From: Candidatus Doudnabacteria bacterium
Lineage (GTDB): Bacteria; Patescibacteriota; Doudnabacteria; UBA920
Direction: 5' to 3'
Assembly: GCA_016788805.1 (NCBI GenBank)
Contig: JAEUSE010000030.1
Span: 1 to 8,492, forward strand
DNA: 8,492 nt
The position numbers and the translations under genes were made by a program. Under the pieces are notes generated by a model. That model worked only from the letters and a program-made list of their open reading frames with translations. It was not told where the DNA came from and did no database searches. This document shows positions 5,765 to 8,492 of this stretch, one piece after another; the stretch's first letter is position 1; each line of letters begins with the position of its first letter.

Positions 5765-6529
5765 TCAGGTTCCTATGTTTGCCCGGAGGGGATAGTGGTC
5801 AGAACCCCGGAGTTTTAATACGCTCGCTTTGTGTACCGTTAAGTTTTTAACGAAGATATAATCGAGTTGCTGTACTATCGCGCTGGTGTATGGCTGGCGT
5901 AAGACGTTCTGAAACACATTTCCCAACTGTTTTTCTAGTAAGAAGATTTTTTCTTTTTTGTTAAACACACCTAGAGTATTAAAGTCCCCGCAAACAACTT
6001 CATACTCCTCAGGTGCTGTTGAGGTAAGATAGTTTGTAAGTGACTTGAGTTGGTTTGCTCGGTGGGCATTGCCGCCTTGGAAGTCTAAGTGCAGGTTGGT
6101 AATGCGAATGCTTGTTTGGCCAAAAATAAATGTGCCAATTAGCGCGCCACGTTTAATAATTTTTGGTTCCAGCCCCAACACCCAATAAAACATTTTGTCC
6201 CAAAACGTGAGACTGCTTTGTTCGGGTAGGGGGAGTTGATGAAAGGCTGCAGAAGAAAAAACCGTGGTGTCCCACAACATGCCTAGGCCATAGTCAAACC
6301 AACGAGCGTCACCTTCCAGGTAATAGTGCGCATTAAAGTGTGCAGGTAGGCGGGCTGCCAAAAGCTTGGTAAATTCAATGTTGCGATACACCTGCCGAAC
6401 TTCTTGTAGGCATATAACCGATGCCCCGTTTTGAATAAGCCCGAGAATATTTTGAATTATTTTTTCGGCGTTCCTCCCGTCCAAAATATTGTAGGTTACT
6501 ATAGTAAATTTGTGATTGCCCGTTTTCAT
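5765..6529 (-). CDS. Endonuclease/exonuclease/phosphatase (EEP, DNase I-like) family protein
   Basis: A metal-dependent phosphoesterase of the fold shared by DNase I, exonuclease III-type AP endonucleases and inositol or sphingolipid phosphatases. The 254-residue protein is about the length of a bare EEP domain and has no obvious signal peptide. The active-site set is complete: TYNI with Asn14, CLQEV with Glu43 (metal ligand), TNLHLD with His147, GDFNT with Asp182 and Asn184, QLDYIF with Asp223, and GSDHYPL with Asp244-His245. The order and spacing fit the superfamily, but substrate specificity (DNA, RNA or small phosphoester) cannot be assigned. The ATG at 6529 is preceded by AGGG only one base away, too close to act as a normal ribosome-binding site. 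The gene ends in TGA, evidence against UGA recoding. Confidence 0.88.
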   Translation of the reverse strand: MKTGNHKFTIVTYNILDGRNAEKIIQNILGLIQNGASVICLQEVRQVYRNIEFTKLLAARLPAHFNAHYYLEGDARWFDYGLGMLWDTTVFSSAAFHQLPLPEQSSLTFWDKMFYWVLGLEPKIIKRGALIGTFIFGQTSIRITNLHLDFQGGNAHRANQLKSLTNYLTSTAPEEYEVVCGDFNTLGVFNKKEKIFLLEKQLGNVFQNVLRQPYTSAIVQQLDYIFVKNLTVHKASVLKLRGSDHYPLRANIGT

Positions 6530-6535
6530 GCCCTA

Positions 6536-6541
6536 AGCATA
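6536..6541 (-). promoter_or_regulatory. Candidate -10 box for the EEP gene
   Basis: TATGCT (4/6) on the minus strand ends 6 bases before the ATG at 6529, which would make the message leaderless. It directly abuts the hairpin at 6542-6575, and no -35 box is convincing, so support is weak. Confidence 0.25.
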
Positions 6542-6575
6542 ACAAAACACACTAGTCCAAACTAGTGTGTTTTGT
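6542..6575. terminator. Bidirectional terminator-like hairpin, 15-bp perfect stem
   Basis: ACAAAACACACTAGT (6542-6556), loop CCAA and the exact complement at 6561-6575. The stem ends in a TTTTGT tract on both strands. It lies 12 bases upstream of the EEP ATG and so cannot end that gene. The best explanation is that it ends the small minus-strand frame at 6599-6757, which lies just upstream. Confidence 0.75.
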
Positions 6576-6584
6576 ATGGGGTCA

Positions 6585-6594
6585 GACACTGAAC
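6585..6594 (-). repeat. GTTCAGTGTC box, copy 2
   Basis: It is identical to the 10-mer at 4500-4509 and has the same orientation relative to a terminator-like hairpin. It is followed by TGACCCCATACAAAA, compared with CAGCCCACACAAAA in copy 1. It starts a few bases after the stop codon of the 52-aa frame. Confidence 0.55.
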
Positions 6595-6598
6595 GATA

Positions 6599-6757
6599 TT
6601 ATAACTCCGCTACTAGATAGGGAATATATGAGTGGAGTAAAGGAGAAGCTATCATTGATTCAAGCTCTTTCGGTAAGTAATCGACGAATAAACAATAGCC
6701 ATATTGTTTGGTATAATCAGCGTAGATACTAAATATTATTTCAACATCTTCCCGCAT
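6599..6757 (-). CDS. Possible 52-aa protein or C-terminal gene remnant
   Basis: An ATG at 6757-6755 opens a 52-codon frame ending in TAA at 6601-6599. The translation looks protein-like: acidic and Tyr/Leu-rich, with stretches such as EIIFSIYADYTKQYGY (residues 6-21) and LPKELESMI (28-36). I do not recognise a family. A terminator-like hairpin starts 24 bases after the stop. The ATG overlaps the start codon of the divergent membrane protein by two bases, and that gene's promoter lies inside this frame. The same frame stays open for about 28 more codons upstream without an ATG in what I read, so this could be the tail of an older gene displaced by its neighbour. No promoter or Shine-Dalgarno sequence is evident. 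Confidence 0.4.
   Translation of the reverse strand: MREDVEIIFSIYADYTKQYGYCLFVDYLPKELESMIASPLLHSYIPYLVAEL
6689..6717 (+). promoter_or_regulatory. Extended -10 promoter of the membrane protein gene
   Basis: TAAACA (6689-6694, 4/6), a 17-base spacer and a perfect TATAAT (6712-6717) with TG at the extended -10 position (6709-6710). Transcription should start near 6724, giving a leader of about 32 bases that lacks a Shine-Dalgarno sequence. Confidence 0.7.
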
Positions 6758-7748
6758 GAATATATTGCATTTAGGTCTATTATGGATGGTTGGTTTTACT
6801 CTTATTGGACTCTTGTATCGAATAAAGCTGCGGCAGATTACTTCTGTCGAGCAACGTCATATAGAAGATGCGCGGAAAAGTAAATCAGTACCCAGAGAAT
6901 ACACAATCGGATTATTAATATGGACTGTGGTCCTGATTGTTGTGTTCGTTGGGTTGCCATTGGCAATATTTAAGTCGGACACTCTAATTTTCAATTGGTT
7001 GTATTCTAGTACGCAAAGCGTACTACATGCGCCGCTTCCTCACGCATTGTTTGGTTTACTTTTTATATCCCTTGCGGCCATGTTTGTGTCTGCAGGCGTG
7101 GTTCTTGACGTACTCCCAATACCATTTCCTCGTTTCCGCTACTATTTATACTCAATTTTTGGCTCCTATTATAAAAAGAAAGAGAACCTAGTGCCTGTGG
7201 GTACAGGGATTGTTGTTTCGGTGGGATTTTTAAGAAAGGTTACAACAATACTTTTCCCAGGGTTTGATGGTGCTTTTGCTGAAGGAGGGGGTAGGGCACG
7301 GAGTTACAACTGCAAAGCTTTATTGATAACATGGACGCTGCTTTTATTGCTAAGTACTTTCTTCCTAAATACATTTATTAAATTAAGCGAAGAAAAAATT
7401 GTAATAAAGACATCACCCATTGCTTCAAGCACAAGTTATTCGTGGGATGAGGTAACGAGGGTCGAGGTATATGCAACCATATATAATGGAAAAGAAAGGC
7501 CCTATTTTAAGCCACATCTTATAGTCGCCGTAAAAGATGGTAAAAAGTACGATATATGGCGAGAGGTCGGCTCTCCCTCCCAGGCAAAGATTTTAGAGGT
7601 GCACGAATTTATTGTTAAGATGCGTCCTGATATTCCAGTAGTGTTTAGACCTCTGTCTAGCAACGAGCTATATGCCCTGTCCTATGTGGACGAAAATGAG
7701 CAGGCAGAAATTACAAATATTTTTAGCACCTTCGGTCGGCTGAAATAG
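6756..7748 (+). CDS. Membrane protein with PH-like C-terminal domain, function unknown
   Basis: A 330-residue protein with four likely membrane segments near residues 4-20, 50-72, 96-120 and 186-208. A soluble part from about 211 to 290 has the strand pattern and SYSWDEVTRVEVYA wording (227-240) seen in bacterial PH-like domains (bPH/DUF304 type). I did not verify the domain by search. The loop at 138-185 is basic and then Gly-rich. The start at 6756 is chosen because it includes the whole first membrane segment. A later ATG at 6786 would cut into it. The gene has its own promoter and ends 27 bases before a strong terminator shared with the convergent tRNA-His. Codon and base use look more AT-rich than in the rml genes. 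Its role cannot be inferred beyond membrane association. Confidence 0.8.
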   Translation: MNILHLGLLWMVGFTLIGLLYRIKLRQITSVEQRHIEDARKSKSVPREYTIGLLIWTVVLIVVFVGLPLAIFKSDTLIFNWLYSSTQSVLHAPLPHALFGLLFISLAAMFVSAGVVLDVLPIPFPRFRYYLYSIFGSYYKKKENLVPVGTGIVVSVGFLRKVTTILFPGFDGAFAEGGGRARSYNCKALLITWTLLLLLSTFFLNTFIKLSEEKIVIKTSPIASSTSYSWDEVTRVEVYATIYNGKERPYFKPHLIVAVKDGKKYDIWREVGSPSQAKILEVHEFIVKMRPDIPVVFRPLSSNELYALSYVDENEQAEITNIFSTFGRLK

Positions 7749-7775
7749 ATTTGGTTCAATTCCTGTCTTGGGTCA

Positions 7776-7811
7776 ATACAAAACAACCCTTATAAAAGGG
7801 TTGTTTTGTAT
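7776..7811. terminator. Bidirectional terminator between membrane protein and tRNA-His, 16-bp perfect stem
   Basis: The arm at 7776-7791 and its exact complement at 7796-7811 enclose the loop ATAA. The core is CAACCC/GGGTTG, and there are TTTTGTAT tracts on both strands. It terminates the plus-strand membrane-protein transcript and the minus-strand tRNA-His transcript. Base 7811 is also the complement of the tRNA's terminal A76, so the tRNA 3' end is part of the precursor hairpin. Confidence 0.9.
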
Positions 7812-7885
7812 GGGGTGCCTAACGGGGATCGAACCCGTGATTACTCTGCCACAGAGAGTCGTGTTACCACTACACCATAAGCACC
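7811..7885 (-). tRNA. tRNA-His (anticodon GTG)
   Basis: A complete cloverleaf is visible on the minus strand. The acceptor stem is GTGCTTA with TAGGCAC (one G-U pair), the D-stem GTGT/ACAC with loop AGTGGTA, and the anticodon stem ACTCT/AGAGT with loop CTGTGGC. The anticodon GTG is at 7852-7850. The variable loop is AATC and the T-stem ACGGG/CCCGT with loop TTCGATC. An extra G at -1 (7885) faces C73 (7814), the identity pair recognised by histidyl-tRNA synthetase. The CCA end is encoded (7813-7811). No clear promoter lies directly upstream. The strong minus-strand promoter at 8049-8077 could serve it if the intervening terminator is read through. Confidence 0.97.
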
Positions 7886-7897
7886 ATATATTTTTTT

Positions 7898-7925
7898 AAA
7901 AAAGTCCTACACAGATTGGGTAGGA
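7898..7925 (-). terminator. Intrinsic terminator upstream of tRNA-His
   Basis: On the minus strand TCCTAC (7925-7920), a 9-base loop and GTAGGA (7910-7905) are followed by C and six T residues (7903-7898). It would end transcripts coming from the right just 12 bases before the mature tRNA 5' end. The 6-bp stem is moderate, so partial read-through is possible. Confidence 0.55.
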
Positions 7926-7943
7926 GAAGACGAGATGTTTGCT

Positions 7944-7972
7944 GTGTCAAACATTTGCTATTCGTATATAAT
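7944..7972 (+). promoter_or_regulatory. Candidate plus-strand promoter in the gene-free stretch
   Basis: GTGTCA (7944-7949, 4/6), a 17-base spacer and a perfect TATAAT (7967-7972). Its -10 box overlaps the outer edge of the long inverted repeat. The downstream region to 8135 has no plus-strand gene, and no clear terminator follows. Confidence 0.35.
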
Positions 7973-8034
7973 ATTGTTCCGCTGCCTGTCCGCCGTAGCT
8001 TAAGCGCAGGTGGATGTCAGGTAGTAAACGATAT
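7971..8034 (+). other. Long imperfect hairpin, 21 bp with four G-U pairs on the plus strand
   Basis: Helix 1 pairs 7971-7978 with 8027-8034 (ATATTGTT with AACGATAT). Helix 2 pairs 7981-7988 with 8018-8025. Helix 3 pairs 7990-7994 with 8009-8013 (CCGCC with GGTGG). A 14-base loop, which includes GCTTAAGC, closes it. Internal loops are 2x1 and 1x4. As plus-strand RNA every stem position pairs, four of them as G-U. On the minus strand those four become A-C mismatches. Confidence 0.5.
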
Positions 8035-8048
8035 GTAATTACTGAGAT

Positions 8049-8077
8049 ATTATAGCTAAACCGAACAGGGGAGTCAA
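8049..8077 (-). promoter_or_regulatory. Near-consensus promoter reading toward tRNA-His
   Basis: On the minus strand TTGACT (8077-8072, 5/6), a 17-base spacer and a perfect TATAAT (8054-8049). This is the best sigma-70-type match in the window. The predicted start is near 8042. It lies downstream of the HNH stop codon and so serves a separate transcript: a small RNA and/or tRNA-His. Confidence 0.7.
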
Positions 8078-8078
8078 T

Positions 8079-8107
8079 CCATTGGTTTTACCCAAAACAT
8101 TGAATGG
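8079..8107. other. Second hairpin in the gene-free stretch
   Basis: CCATT (8079-8083) pairs with AATGG (8103-8107) and GTTTT (8085-8089) with AAAAC (8094-8098), around the loop ACCC with a 1x4 internal loop. It lies 28 bases downstream of the HNH stop on the minus strand and overlaps no gene. There is no clean U-tract, so it is at best a weak terminator for the HNH gene. Confidence 0.35.
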
Positions 8108-8135
8108 GTGTATCGAAACAAGGATTTTTTCGGCA

Positions 8136-8492
8136 CTAGAATGTTTTTCCCTCATGTATTAAGTAGTGGCAATTTCGACAAAGCCATCTTAAGTTTGAGA
8201 TAGTATTGTTTGTCCTATCGTGGTCTAAGTGGTGGACTATGAGTACCCGTGTGTCTGTTATTTTACAAGTGACGCAAACGGGCTCCATCTTATGTCGCTT
8301 CATTACACGTCTGTATGCATTCATACCATTTATCCAACTATGGTGCTTTTCGCCGACATATACAGTGTTTCTCCATGTTGTCTGGCAAGATTTACTACAG
8401 AAGTAGTTTTTGCTTTTAGAGTTCCTAAGCTCCTTCTGCATATTACATATTTCTCGAGAACAAATTGTACAAAGGACGTATGCTCCAGTTTT
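8136..8492 (-). CDS. HNH endonuclease with N-terminal zinc finger (5' end cut by window edge)
   Basis: The frame is open from the right edge (8492) to TAG at 8138-8136, giving 118 residues with the N-terminus missing. Numbering from the edge, Cys8-x2-Cys11 and Cys32-x3-Cys36 (in NYFCSKSC) look like a treble-clef or zinc-ribbon knuckle. The HNH core follows: Cys73-x2-Cys76, the HHLDHDRTNN block (87-96), Asn100, and C105-x2-C108-H109. HNH proteins of this type cut DNA and are common as phage, homing or stand-alone nucleases. An internal ATG at 8441 would remove half of the first zinc site, so the true start is probably beyond the window. The surrounding DNA is AT-rich, which would fit acquired material but does not prove it. 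Confidence 0.82.
   Translation of the reverse strand, partial: KTGAYVLCTICSREICNMQKELRNSKSKNYFCSKSCQTTWRNTVYVGEKHHSWINGMNAYRRVMKRHKMEPVCVTCKITDTRVLIVHHLDHDRTNNTISNLRWLCRNCHYLIHEGKTF

Larger units (their letters stand above)
7898..8042 (-). ncRNA. Candidate small RNA between the HNH gene and tRNA-His
   Basis: A near-consensus minus-strand promoter (8049-8077) and an intrinsic terminator (7898-7925) define a transcript of about 145 bases. It contains no frame longer than 15 codons that begins with ATG. It covers the imperfect inverted repeat 7971-8034 and a 7-bp hairpin (7935-7941 with 7948-7954). It matches no RNA family I can recognise: I see no SRP RNA, 6S, tmRNA or RNase P signatures. It could equally be the long leader of a tRNA-His precursor. 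Confidence 0.4.

Noticed and set aside
6628..6732. 34-codon plus-strand frame beginning with ATG and preceded by AGGG
   Set aside because: It overlaps the promoter of the membrane protein gene and is antisense to the more protein-like 52-codon minus-strand frame. It has no recognisable feature.
7945..7950. Perfect minus-strand TTGACA as a tRNA-His promoter
   Set aside because: No acceptable -10 box lies 16-18 bases downstream.
7982..8030. tRNA-like sequence around GTAGCTTAAGCG
   Set aside because: It resembles a D-arm, but no acceptor stem, anticodon stem or T-arm can be formed on either strand.
7971..8034. Integron attC site
   Set aside because: The inverted ends read GTT...AAC, opposite to the AAC...GTT order of attC core sites, and no integrase is present.
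8142..8154. CRISPR arrays, insertion sequences or transposases anywhere in the window
   Set aside because: No direct-repeat array with regular spacers, no transposase frame and no terminal inverted repeats with target duplications were found on either strand.

Overview
The window looks like part of a small-genome bacterium of the Candidate Phyla Radiation (Patescibacteria). This is an inference from compact gene packing, the almost complete absence of Shine-Dalgarno sequences, several promoters whose -10 box sits 5-10 bases before a start codon (leaderless or nearly leaderless mRNAs), and a CxxC-x17-CxxC zinc-finger protein of a kind I associate with such genomes. TAA, TAG and TGA all end genes here, so the UGA-recoded CPR lineages are unlikely. 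No taxonomic marker is present, so the assignment is tentative.

Left part (1-2447, minus strand): the dTDP-L-rhamnose genes rmlB, rmlC and rmlD, tightly packed and in that order, with rmlD running off the left edge. A 7-bp unit repeated four times forms the rmlB/rmlC junction, and rmlC and rmlD overlap by 8 bases. Divergent from them (plus strand) is a PIG-L/LmbE-type deacetylase. It is preceded by a strong promoter, a possible 25-codon leader peptide with five cysteines, and a small terminator-like hairpin, which together are arranged like a transcription attenuator.

Middle (3498-6529, minus strand): a DUF368 membrane protein of the PopT undecaprenyl-phosphate transporter family, a cold-shock protein, a Gly/Arg-rich protein with a zinc finger, coiled coil and basic tail, and an endonuclease/exonuclease/phosphatase-fold enzyme. 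The rhamnose genes, the lipid-carrier transporter and possibly the deacetylase suggest cell-surface glycan synthesis. The cold-shock and zinc-finger proteins suggest nucleic-acid handling.

Right part (6599-8492): visibly more AT-rich and less conventional. It holds a possible 52-aa minus-strand ORF or gene remnant whose start codon overlaps that of a divergent membrane protein with a PH-like C-terminal domain. It also holds tRNA-His(GTG) with G-1 and C73, a 250-bp gene-free stretch containing a near-consensus promoter, a 21-bp imperfect hairpin and an intrinsic terminator (candidate small RNA), and an HNH nuclease truncated by the right edge. Perfect terminator-like hairpins recur at 4462, 6542 and 7776. 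They share a flanking CCCAYACAAAA-type sequence, and two of them also share a GTTCAGTGTC box.
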